A DNA stretch of 64,000 nt from positions 17,849-81,848 of the forward strand of contig JARWMV010000069.1 in assembly GCA_030998015.1 (NCBI GenBank), in the 5' to 3' direction. Positions 11,950-22,910 of this stretch are shown here, piece by piece. Positions within the stretch are counted from its first letter, which is position 1. Each line of letters opens with the position of its first letter. Below the pieces are notes generated by a model. It was not told the DNA's origin. It saw only the letters and a program-made list of their open reading frames with translations, and did no database searches. Made by a program: the position numbers and the translations under genes. Source of the DNA: Ceratorhiza oryzae-sativae (taxonomy: Eukaryota; Basidiomycota; Agaricomycetes; Cantharellales; Ceratobasidiaceae).

Positions 11950-13247
11950 ATAATAATCCATCACTCCAAGAAACGGCGTGGTCTTGTTGATATTTCTGTT
12001 AAATTTACAATCATATCCGTTCATGTATGCGGTGTGTTTGTATTTCTGTACTCACCTCTGATATCACGCGTCCCCCCTGTGAAAATGTCTTTCCTTAGTT
12101 CTCAACCTTCGTCGTTGAGCTAAGCACATTTATATCTAGCTCCCCTGAACCTCCATGCGTGGGAATTTGATTCTGAGATTCAGGGAGTGAGTCGCGGAAG
12201 TGAAGCACATCATTCGTACTCAGTGATATGCTTTGTTTTCTACAGTGGTTAACGTTGTAGTGAACGCCACCCGGCCAAACCCAATTTGTCGGTTAGACCG
12301 AGTTAGAGCACCATGTCTTTGTCAAACTCGCGAACAAAATACTCTCTGCTCTCATGGGCTTCCTTTAATACCTTAATGCTTTCGCGAAAGTTATGTGACT
12401 GGTCCTTCTTGTTAATTTTGTCTGCTCTTTCCCTTTTCTTGTCTTAGTTTCAGATTTGTGCGACGTACCTGTCCCTTGCTCACCCTCCGCATGCTCGTCC
12501 TCTTACACTTCTCGGACCTTTATGTGTCTTCTACTCCGAGCGGTTTGACCTTGTGTTAATGTAGCTCGTCAAATATATGTGTATAACAAATACTAATCAT
12601 ATGACTACATATGCACAACCGCATGTGACTTCCAATGGTAGCACGTGCTGACTCGAGCTAGCCCACTGTCCTGCTGGCGTATCTCTGAGGCATACAACTA
12701 GCGAAGCACGAATCGTGTGGCCTGATGCATAGTTTGCGTATCAGGGGGTCCCCACGGGCTCATGCCCGAACAGATCAGATAGCCCACTTGTTTGGTGGGA
12801 TCTTCGCAGATTGACTCGGTGGATATTCCAACGCCCTGCAAGCCACAACATTTTTTGCATGCTGAAAGACCTACACGGGCATCCTATGAGAAGCCCCCGC
12901 GACTAGCCAATGGCGTTATACCCTGCGGTTAATGCTAAATTTGTGATGGGCTTAAAGATTAAAGCTTTAGCACCTATTACAGCAGTATTCATTGCCACTC
13001 TTCAGGGGCTCGGCGTGAGCTGGATTCGCCGTGAGAGCCTAACTTAAACAGGCTCAAGAATTCTCGATCTATCCTAAATTAGATATCTGTGCCATCGAAT
13101 TCTTGCGGATCTAGCAATGGGGGAAGCGGCGAAGCTCGGGTGTCGATAGGGCGATAAAGATAACGGACGAACAACGTGGCTCGTGCAATGTGGCCTATAA
13201 TTGGGGGAAGGCGGACCAACAATGAATGCCTTCAGAGCTGCCCGACG
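11950..13247. other. Spacer between P450 1 and P450 2 with a dispersed-repeat copy
   Basis: 1.3 kb without a supportable gene. It contains one CpG-bearing copy of the dispersed repeat (12000-12165). The rest is AT-moderate sequence with no coding frame, including the promoter of P450 2. Confidence 0.6.
12000..12165 (+). repeat. Dispersed repeat family, copy A (CpG-containing)
   Basis: Begins near ACAATCATATCCGTTCATG and includes CTTAGTTCTC, TTGAGCTAAG and AGCTCCCCTGAACCTCC. It aligns along its length with the reverse complement of 16568-16845, and partly with 19079-19205, 34670-34960 and 36410-36640. Family and class unknown; there are no coding motifs. Confidence 0.7.
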
Positions 13248-15450
13248 ATGAACGATACTGTTTCATTTCCTTGGGCTCTTGTGGGAGTAACGACTGTATT
13301 AGCAGCATGGTTCAAAGCACGATACTGGAGGCGGGAGACATATCCTCTCCCTCCAAGTCCAACTTATTGGCCACTCATCGGCAACCTTCCCGCTATGCCT
13401 ACCAAGAATGAACACATTGGTTTTATGAATCTTGGAAAGCAGCTCAACAGTAAGTGCTTCCGTGGTGTATTGCGCGAAGCCCAACTTGATTCTTCAATCG
13501 GTAGGCCACATTATCTCACTACGAATGTTTGGAACTTTGATTGTGGTGATAAACTCGTTGGAGGACGCAGTCAACCTATTGGAACGACGATCCAGCATAT
13601 ACTCTGACCGAGTTTGTCCATCAATGCTAAAAGAGCCTGCTTTGTATGTAACTAACCCACCGGTATGGTGTAACTCACTTACCGCACACGGTTTCCTTGT
13701 AGAATGCATTGGCCAGGGCTCACTACGCTTATTGGATATAACCAAAGGTGGAGACAGACCCGTCGGCTGATGCATACCTGGCTTCACAAGAAAGCAGCTG
13801 AGAGGTTCCATCCGTCGCAACAGGTTCAGGCTCGGCTGCTTTTGCAGCGTTTACTCAACAGATCAAATGGTATTGTGACCTCGGACGATCTTGACTCGGA
13901 GTTCCATAGGTAGGTTCTACCTCATACGAAATTTGCATAAATCACGATGATACCTATTTAGGACGGCTGCGGCAACTCTTGTGAATTCAGTTTACGGCTA
14001 TAATCTCCGATCCAACGACGACCCATTTGTCATCGAGCTAAAAGAGGCTATGGATCATGCCGTACAGGCAGTGTTGATATCTAGTACGTTTAAATTTCTG
14101 GGATATTCTCATTATCTACACGCTTGATCTCGCAGACTTCTTGGTAAACCTATTTCCCGCCCTTGTTCATGTCCCAGAGTGGTTGCCCGGAGCCAGCTGG
14201 AAACGAACCGCCCGGGAGTGGAGGATACAAAAGGACCATGCGGTTGATTCGGCCTACAAGTGGACTAAAGACCAGATTGTATGCCCGGTTGAATCACTAG
14301 GGATCATTTGTGACTGAGCCTATCATTGCAGGCGAACGGCACGGGTGATCCGTGTATCATTGCATCCTTGCTTGAGGATGCGGAAAAACTTGGCCTCGAG
14401 GCTAATGAGATTGATGAATGTGTCAAAGACGTGGCTGTTTCTCTGTTGGCCGGTAGGTCATATCTCATACCCCAATTCAGCTCTAATAAAAATATCTTGA
14501 TTTCTATCCATAGCTGGCACCGACACGGTTAGTATGTTCGAATTGTGACGGGCGGGAGACCGAGAACGTATCAAAACACTTCCAGACGACTAGCGCTCTG
14601 CTAGTCTTTGTCCTTGCGATGCTCCTTTTCCCCGAAATACAAGAAAAGGCTCAAAAGGAAATCGACTCGGTGGTTGGTTCAAAGCGACTCCCCACGTTGA
14701 GCGATCGCCCAAAGCTCGCATACATAGATCGGCTTCTGCAGGAGGTATTGCGGTGGTTCCCAACTCTCCCCAGTGGTAATTACCTTGATTGGATGTCGTA
14801 TATTTCGTTTGAAACACTCTCTCAGGATTTCCGCACACTTGTTACCAAGATGACATCTACAAGGGCTATCGTATCCCTAAGGGCACTATTGTGTGAGTGG
14901 GATTGACAGGTGGGCCGATAGTTATTATGCTAAAGCAATACAAATTAAGCTTCGCAAATGCATGGTATGTAACATTAGGGGTACTGCTTTCAATAGCTGA
15001 TGGGACCACTTAGGGCGATTTGCCGAGATCAAAATATATATTCTGACCCGGAAGAGTTCAATCCTGATCGGTTTCTCCTTCCAGGGGTCCCACTTGCTCC
15101 GGCATTTGGGTACGGTCGACGGTATGACGAGTGATTTTGAAGCTTATTGGTTCATTTGATTGACGTATTCTACGGAAGGGCATGTCCAGGTATTCATTAC
15201 GCTGATACCTCTCTCTTTATTTCCATTGTATCAATCTTGGCGACATTTAACATAATCCCCGCTAAAGATGAGCAGGGAAACAATATCCCCGCTAATTTGT
15301 CTGAGGGATCTGGACACGCAATATAGTAAGTTGACATTGATTGAATAAGGCATGCTCTGACTGATTATGCGCAGCCGCCCAGATCCATTTGTGGTCATGC
15401 TTAGACCTCGCTCACAAGAGCACATAGAACTCATACAATCAGTGATATGA
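13248..15450 (+). CDS. Cytochrome P450 monooxygenase 2 (intact paralogue)
   Basis: Same family as the P450 at 3.35 kb. Exons: 13248-13449, 13505-13643, 13703-13909, 13962-14083, 14136-14278, 14332-14452, 14514-14527, 14586-14775, 14826-14892, 14950-14964, 15014-15121, 15179-15325, 15375-15450 (1551 nt, 516 aa). From exon 2 on every exon has exactly the length of its partner in P450 1. Seen: N-terminal anchor (FPWALVGVTTVLAAWF), LPPSPTYWPLIGN hinge, AGTDTT at 312-317 encoded through a 14-nt exon, QEVLRW (ExxR), FNPDRF and haem loop FGYGRRACPG with C445. Start MNDTVSF is chosen because it aligns with the paralogues; an in-frame ATG at 13188 would add 20 residues in front of the anchor. Inverted repeat copies lie on both sides (12.0 and 16.7 kb). 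Confidence 0.92.
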
Positions 15451-16047
15451 GCGGGGCAATGTCACTGCTTCACACATCACAAGCTGTCTGTTCAGATGCC
15501 CAAGAATATGTCATGAATTAGGCTCGATCAAATTTTGCGAACAAAAAAACAAGAAGTTTATCGTGTTTCTGTAGCTCTGAATGTTGAACCATTTATATTT
15601 TTCAATTACTGCAAACGTTTGAGCAAACGAGCAGGCCGGAGAAATGCAGAAGCAAGAAAGGAAAAAAAAGAAAACATCGTGCGAGCCACATAACTATTGG
15701 CACAAACGCCACCTACATGCTAAGATATTGCCCCCGAAACATACCATACACTGGGCCATCGTGTTTGAAGTAGGTTTTCAATACTTATAAACCATAAACC
15801 TTGTATGCAATTTCTCCCGTCGCCAGGCAGATAGCAAACTCCTTGACACATTTTAATAGGTACCTCCCCCAGTCTGCATGGGCCAAAAGCCAGCTGCTAT
15901 TTGCTATCTGTTCTTTTATAAAAATTCAATGTGAGGCTGGGACATGATCTGTGGGGGAAGCAACCAAGCGGCTTGTGGACCAGGAGGTGAGACATTTGAC
16001 AATTTGCCACACGGTGCCTGCTATAGAAACCGATTCTTATGTATAAC
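15451..16047. other. Downstream flank of P450 2
   Basis: About 600 bases with no coding frame. CpG is sparse but still present (last at 16047) before the strongly depleted block begins. Confidence 0.5.
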
Positions 16048-16567
16048 GAAAAGGATAGAAAATGGGTCAAAGAGGATTATAGATAGTAAGGGTGTGAAAA
16101 GAGTGGTATGGCCTGTAGGGGAAAGCACTCCTATTTATGCCTTCATACTCTTCAAGTCATACATGCACTCAGATGTGCATATACAATGGATACAGTAAAC
16201 TGGCTAGATTGCTGTCTTGGCTCAATGACTCATTCATTTAAGCATATTCTGTCATATACAACCTATGACTAGGCATATAAATAGGGCCTTACCCTTGTTG
16301 GTTTATTTGCTCATAATGCCTCTGTTTAATCAAACCATGTGCTGCAGCCTGCAGAGACACACAGTGTGTACTAGTTGGGGAGAATTTCTGATGTGGCTTT
16401 CTGTGCTGCTTCATGATTACATTATGCCATCACCCAGTGTTGTGCATAGCTCTTAATTCAACCACCATCTCCTTGGTGTGACCTGTTGTTTAGCTGTGGT
16501 CTGCCCAACCTGCAAGTTGCACTTGCAGCCTGGGGATCAGGCCATGCTTGCTTCCCCCAAACCTCTC

Positions 16568-16845
16568 TCATGCAGGAAGGTTTCAGGGGAGCTAGTCACC
16601 AATGTGCATAGCTCAACTACAAAGGTAGAGAACTCTGTACCTGGTCACAAATGTACTACATGGATAGTGGGAATGAGAAATACATGAAGAAAAAGAAAAG
16701 AAACTATACCTTAGCTCAACTACAAAGGTAGAGAACTAAGGAAAGCCAAATTTTAAAGGGGGGACATATGATATCAGATGTGAGTATACAAATATAAGCA
16801 CACTGCATACATGAACTGATATGATTGTAAATTGAACAACCTTTC
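16568..16845 (-). repeat. Dispersed repeat family, copy B (CpG-depleted, inverted)
   Basis: Its reverse complement follows copy A (12000-12165) almost throughout: TTCATGTATGCAGTGTG against TTCATGTATGCGGTGTG, and CATATGTCCCCCC against CACGCGTCCCCCC. An internal piece around TAGCTCAACTACAAAGG occurs twice (about 16611 and 16712). Confidence 0.75.
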
Positions 16846-19078
16846 CAGGGCCCACCCAACTGATAAGTCATGCCAGTGCAAGTGTTTGGCCTTGAGACCA
16901 GTGTCCCATTTATAAGTATTTTGTATTTAATGTGTGTAATTGGACCAATGCAAGGAAACCATATGCTACATGTGGGGTGATGCACACAGCTGCACTCTGG
17001 GTGACATGGACAACCTTTTGGTCTGCATATAGCTGGTCCTGCAGTCCTAAATTGTCACTTATGCTAAGTGAACCTGTCCTTTGCTGGGTACATATAGAAG
17101 CTTATACTCAGCCCAGATTGACTAGGGTGAGTGGAAGCACCTCTGGTAGCTTCTAATACATTCCATCTGCTTTGTGTGGATGTCCTTCTTGCAACTTGAC
17201 CTGGTTGTGCTCCCAGCGTTCTGTATGTAAAGCTCAGTGTCTTAGCTTGGATATACAATACATTGTGTTTAATCTTCTTTACCATAGTGTTTGCAGTGGT
17301 GTGGGGTGAGAGAAACTTGGCTGGGTCTGCACAGGCTGCAATCTGGTGGGGTTGCAACAGCTGGGTGTGGCACTATGCTAAGGAAACAATGTGGTACATA
17401 GGGCTGGCTACTGTTGGATCAATATGTGTCCCCAACATGGCTTGGGACTTGTATGAAAGGTAGGAAAATAGAGATAAAATAAAATCAGAATAAATTTGTG
17501 CTAATGGTCTAGGCCATGACAGTGGCTGACTATGATATATTATTGCCCCCCCCCTCCATATGGATCCCTATGGAAAACTTGTTAAGCCAGTGGGATGTAG
17601 TATCTACCAAATCCCTCACCACTCTTTGGACTGTCAGTATTGAAATCTCCAAGCACAGGTGGAGCTTGGAGATTTCACAGAGTGGTGCTAAGTGCCAACC
17701 ATGGAGAGTAAGGAATGAAACAGAGTTTGTTACAAACAATTATGGAGCATGTTGAGTGAATTCTTATAAACATTGAATAAATCAGAGTGGAAAAGACCTG
17801 GCAAAAATGATAAAAGATGAATAAGGGATTATAAAAGTGCTGCTAGAGTCAGCCTGTTCAAAAACATGACCTCAATAATGAAGCAAGACATACAGAGGAA
17901 GTCATGGGGGAAGTGATGAATGCAGAAATGTCACAAAAGAGAGGGAGATGTTTCTATACAGGATGCCTCTTGAATTTACAATCATATGTGTTCATGTATG
18001 CATTATGTTTGTCATGAACTGACATGCATATACCTACTATATAATATTTTGCTGAATTATTCCATTTTCTTTTGAGAACATTTTCAAAACACACTTGTGT
18101 TATTTGGGACAACTATATCACATGATTCATGGAATGTTCCAGACTGCTTACCAATATGTATTTCATCTTTGATGTGAAATTCTGCAGCTCTGCAGCAGCT
18201 TCCATTGCTTAACAATATGACTTGTAGTATAGTTGTGTTTATGTTGACTCAAGGATCATATATAAACTGGGTCAAGTTCAACAAGGTCTCCTCACAAACT
18301 TGACCTCCTTGTCTAATACAAGTATTGTTCTACCTTTGCTCCCTGTCTTGCAATGTGTTGCTGTTGTCCTTACTCCCCTCATTGCTATTGCCAAGTCATC
18401 CATGGGCTCTGCCTCTGTGACATAAGACATCCTCATTGTGTCATGACCCAATGTCATGAACACAATTTATTATATTTTATTTTCATTTTTGTCTTTTATA
18501 TATTTTTCTCTAAGTCAAGTTTATTCTATTTTTTACAATATATGCATTGCCACATTACATAATAGTGCCACAGTGCTTATTTTAGTGTTTTCCATATCAG
18601 CTTGCTCTAGTACTGTACTTGTCTCATCTCAGTTATTCTCTTGCAGTTGTATCTCACCTCTGTGCTGTACGAGAACTTGTACATGGTAGTTAGCTGAATA
18701 TAAAAGGGAGAGTCTGAGAGCCTTAAGTCTCAGAACTCAACCTCTTGTCCTGTCATCCCTTCTACCTGTATGGTCACCAAGCCATAACAGTTCCTGCCCA
18801 GTACTCTTAAGTACAAGTGTACCTCTTATAAACCCATATCCTTGGTGCCTCATCACCTTCTACCCCTTCCTCCTTCCCTGTGTATCCCTTAGACATTGCA
18901 GGTTGACTCTCTGTATTTATTACAGTGGAGTAGGGTGTTACCCTTTGTTGGTATTTGCCCCTGTCTAAGGCTCTGGCCTTGACACATTGTCCCTAGACTT
19001 GTTGTTGCTGACAGTGTTTGTACCTGTTTTCTGTCCATCTCTGGTATCATCTGTGAGTTTACAGGAACCACCTCTGTC

Positions 19079-19205
19079 CTTAGTTCTCTACCTTTGTAGT
19101 TGAGCTAAGGTATTGTATTTTCTCCCCTTCTTCTATGTATTTCTTTCCCACTGTACCTCACAGTACTATTGTATCTTAGCCCCCCAAAACCTCCCTGTGT
19201 GAGAA
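19079..19205 (+). repeat. Dispersed repeat family, copy C (CpG-depleted)
   Basis: CTTAGTTCTCTACCTTTGT, GTTGAGCTAAGG, then AAACCTCCCTGTGTGAGA. The first 75 or so bases form an inverted repeat with 16664-16740. A further fragment of the family (TTTACAATCATATGTGTTC) sits at about 17975. Confidence 0.7.
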
Positions 19206-20307
19206 TGCCAAGGTACATGGACCTGTTGGTTCAAAAAGGCAAGGTAAGTTGTGCCTGTTCTGCCAGTGTGACTTGCTAGAGTTGAAGGCCCCTCTTGGCT
19301 GCAACAGATGGGCTCAATGGCTTAAGGTATGACTATGGGGGTTGGGGGGTACTAGGATCTGTCCAATCACTCCCACAGTAATTTCAAACATCAAAAAGGG
19401 GTTGGGAATGACAAAAAATGCCAAGTGAGCATGTGAAGTGTTGTAACTATCTTTGTGGTGGCATTTTGGCTTCCCAAGTGTTGCCCTTTGGGAGAGGGGA
19501 CAGCAGCACAAGGATGAATGTGCTCATCCTGCTCTACAGTAGCCCACTGTACCTGGATATACAGGACTTGTCTGAAAAACAAAAGAAGCTAACACAGTAA
19601 AAATTGGGAAAATTGGAGTGATTGTGTGCTCATGGTCTAGACCATGCCAGAGTGCTCACAACCCTAGCTGGATTTGGCAGTGATGCAGTGATCTAGCTCA
19701 CTTAGACTTTCAGCTTTTTGTGGAGATATGCCCACATGCCACTAGCTTGGGTTTGATTCACAAAATTCATTTACTATGCACTGATTTCAAAGTAACTTGG
19801 GCTTGAAGAGGCCACCAAGATAGCAAGAGAGATTGCCATTGCAACCTTGAATCAGCTTAAGTTGAAATAATTTCCCTCTAATTGAACCTTGTAATTTCTG
19901 ATTGGGTCAAAATTTAGTGCCCTAGTTATGTTTCCATGAACCTTTTGGTGAATCATGTGGAAAACCTCATGAAATGCTTAACCTTGATTCATATATCAAT
20001 TGATATCAGCTGAACAGAAAGACACTGCTCAAGCACCATGATGTCCCATCTGTCAGGCAATATCTCCATGAGATCTGAGCATGGGATATATGGGCTACTC
20101 CACTCCATCATCAACATGCACACAACTGCAACCCAGGGTGGGGCTGATTCTGCAGCAATCAATACCCCATTGGAGGAAATATAGGAAGGAGTGTGTCACC
20201 ATATGGCACAAGGCACTAACACTAGCAGACAATACAATCAGTCAGCAATGGCTATAAAATCAACTGGCCACAAGTGATCCCAACAGCATTATCAAGGCTA
20301 CTAGATC

Positions 20308-22514
20308 ATGAACAACTCTTCCATACTTCTCTGAACTCTTGCCACTACTGCTGCTGTATCTGTTGGATGGTTACTGATACGAAAGCCAAAAATTGAAACA
20401 GACCTGCTTCCTCCTAGCCCAGTTTATTGGCCAGTCATTGGAAATCTTCCATCAATGCCCACAGTAAGCAAGCACATTGGGTTTATGAAACTTGGAAAAG
20501 AGCTCAACAGTAAGTTTTTTTTTATATCAATTGAATCCTGGCTAGCCTGATGTGTCGTTCGACAGGTAATATCATCTTGTTGCAAATTTTTGGTACCATA
20601 CTGATTGTGTTGAATTCGGCTGAGGATGCCACCAATCTGTTGGACAAGTGGTCCAGCATATATTCCGACCGGAATTGTCCAACAATGGTGAAAGAACCTT
20701 CATTGTGGGTGGTTTCCTATGGACAACAGGTGCCAACGACTTACCTTGTATTTGTTTCAGAAGAGTGAACCGGCCAGGTTTCACCTCAGTCTTGGGATGA
20801 AACAACAGGTGGAGAAAGTCTTGCCGACTCATGCATACTTGGCTGCACAAAAAGGCGGCCGAGAGGTTTCATGCATCCCAACAGGCTCAAGTTCAACTAC
20901 TCTTGAAGAGATTGCTGCAGAGATCAACCGAGGTCTTTACTTCGGAAGACCTTGAAGCGGAGATTTTCAGGTGGAGCCGACTCGGTGTGATGATTCGCAA
21001 TTGACGATAAATTTTTGTAGGAGCACCGCTGCAACTCTTGTGAACTCGATATATGGATACAAGCTCCAATCTCATACCGATCCGTTCGTGCTTAAGCTTA
21101 AAGAGGCGATGGACCACATGGTGGATGCTGTGATGGCATCTAGTACGTCCATAATGACGGGCCATGTTAATCGTATGAATTTTTATACCTGCAGATTTCA
21201 TGGTGAACCTATTTCCCGCCCTTATTTATGTCCCCGAGTGGCTTCCCGGAGCGGGGTGGAAACGAACGGCTCGAGAGTGGAGAGAACAAAAGGATCATGC
21301 GGTCGACATGGCGTACAACTGGACTAAGCAGCAAATAGTGTGTCTACCTAAGCCACTTACACATGAATAATCATGGTTTTACTTTGGCAGGCAAACGGTA
21401 CGAATGAACCATCAATTATTGCATCATCGATCGAGAATTCAGCAAGAATGGGAATAAACGCCGATGAAATCGACTTCTACCTCAAGGACGTGGCTGCTAC
21501 TCTACTCGCAGGTATTCGAATTGCATCTTTCATGTTCTGTATTTACTAAAAGTAGGTCTTTGTGGGACCTTAGGTGGCACCGACACAGTGAGTAGCTTTG
21601 CGATATTGATCGTCATACAGGGGCGGAAACTTACCATGCCTTGACGTAGACCGCCAATAGCGTGCTTGTGTTCATGCTAGCAATGCTTATGTTTCCAGAA
21701 ACACAACGCAAGGCTCAAGAGGAGATTGATTCAGTAGTTGGGTCGACTCGACTACCAACCATGGCCGATCAACCAAAACTAGAATATGTTCAGCGACTTA
21801 TACGTGAGCTGGCGCGATGGTGCCCCGTTGTCCCCGGAGGTATGCCCGCAAAACGCTAGTTGTGATTATTGTTTGAACATCTCGTCTAGGATTCCCGCAT
21901 GCGTGTTATCAGGGCGATGTCTATAAGGGATACCGTATTCCCAAAGGTACCTTGGTGTAAGTAGACGTTAAGGGAAGACAAGATATCACCATTGATGCGA
22001 GATGAACCCAGCTTTCCAAATGTCTGGTACTTTGCATCATCAGCTGCAACTTCGGGCATAACATTGAAATCTTCTGTAGGGCGATGTGTCGAAATCCAAC
22101 TGTCTATCCCAACCCAGAAGAGTTCAATCCGGATAGGTTCCTTGATCCTAAGGTGCCCACCTCTCCCGTCTTTGGCTATGGTCGAAGGTATAGAGATTAC
22201 TATATATGATTTCACATCATTTGTTTGATGCGGCTATTTAGAACTTGTCCTGGAATGCACTTTGCGAATTCCTCCCTCTTCATCGCTATCGTCTCAATTC
22301 TGGCAACATTCAATATATCTACGGCCCAGGACAAGGATGGAAATGAGATCAAACCCTTTCTGTAAGAAGAATCTCGGGGAGCGGTTTAGTGAGCACATGT
22401 TATAGGAATGACGCATTCTGCTGACCATTTGCACGCAGCCGACCCGAACCGTTCAAGGTGGTTTTGAGCCCCCGCTCACAAGCAAACAAAGATATCATTA
22501 ACGGAATACCATAG
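20308..22514 (+). pseudogene. Cytochrome P450 3, pseudogene with three in-frame stops but intact exon structure
   Basis: Third tandem paralogue. Exons: 20308-20509, 20566-20704, 20764-20970, 21021-21142, 21195-21337, 21391-21511, 21574-21587, 21650-21839, 21890-21956, 22012-22026, 22096-22189 region (exon 11, about 108 nt), 22242-22388, 22439-22514. Lengths equal those of P450 2, including the 14- and 15-nt micro-exons, and splice sites are kept. Motifs remain: LPPSPVYWPVIGN, GGTDTT, an ExxR (RELAR), FNPDRF and FGYGRRTCPG. Stops: TGA at 20332 (codon 9, where P450 2 has TGG/Trp), TGA at 20798 (in the conserved G(Y/W)N.RW segment, probably from TGG) and TAA at 22373. As read it cannot make a membrane-anchored enzyme. 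The first stop lies inside the CpG-depleted zone. Confidence 0.85.
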
Positions 22515-22910
22515 GAACTCCGAGGCCTATTTTTGTCCTGGCTGAAAATTCATAGTGCGAATAATGTTGAACGTACCCGAGCAATGAAGCATAACCTGAC
22601 CAAAGTAAATCAGTCGGACGATTGAGATTAAAAAAAAAATACAAGTTTGCCCCCTCCTTGCATTTCACGTGTTACAGTTTCGCTCTAGTATCTGATCAGT
22701 CGGGCTTCACAAGGAGTGTGCATGAGCGCAGGGCGATCGCGAGTGGACCCTTACACCAGCGCTTACGTGCCGGCGGGTGGGGCTGCCAGCCTCAATCATG
22801 ACATCACGGCAGATCTCGTCATATGACCAGCCAAGCAAGGGCTGAACGCGTGAAACTTGGCGCGTGGTATAAGACCAGCCTGTGATGCAAACATCACAAA
22901 ATGAACAACG
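22515..22910. other. Intergenic between P450 3 and the GMC gene
   Basis: 396 bases. CpG content returns to normal. No gene; it includes the promoter of the GMC oxidoreductase. An out-of-frame ATG at 22901 precedes the chosen start by ten bases. Confidence 0.5.

Larger units (their letters stand above)
16048..20380. other. CpG-depleted block (decayed, probably formerly methylated repeat DNA)
   Basis: Reading the strand base by base I find only two CpG dinucleotides (17217 and 18670) between those at 16047 and 20380, although both bases are common and TG and CA are abundant. Neighbouring genes have CpG at ordinary density. The block holds no gene I can support but contains two copies of the dispersed repeat in opposite orientation. 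It runs into exon 1 of P450 3, which has a single CpG where the same exon of P450 2 has several. The simplest explanation is long-term cytosine methylation at CpG followed by deamination. Confidence 0.85.

Noticed and set aside
13188..13247. In-frame upstream ATG for P450 2 (adds MWPIIGGRRTNN and more)
   Set aside because: It would place 20 hydrophilic residues before the membrane anchor; the paralogues start at the position aligned with 13248.
16048..20307. A coding transposon inside the CpG-depleted block
   Set aside because: Short frames exist but none shows transposase, integrase or reverse-transcriptase motifs; only repeat termini are recognisable.
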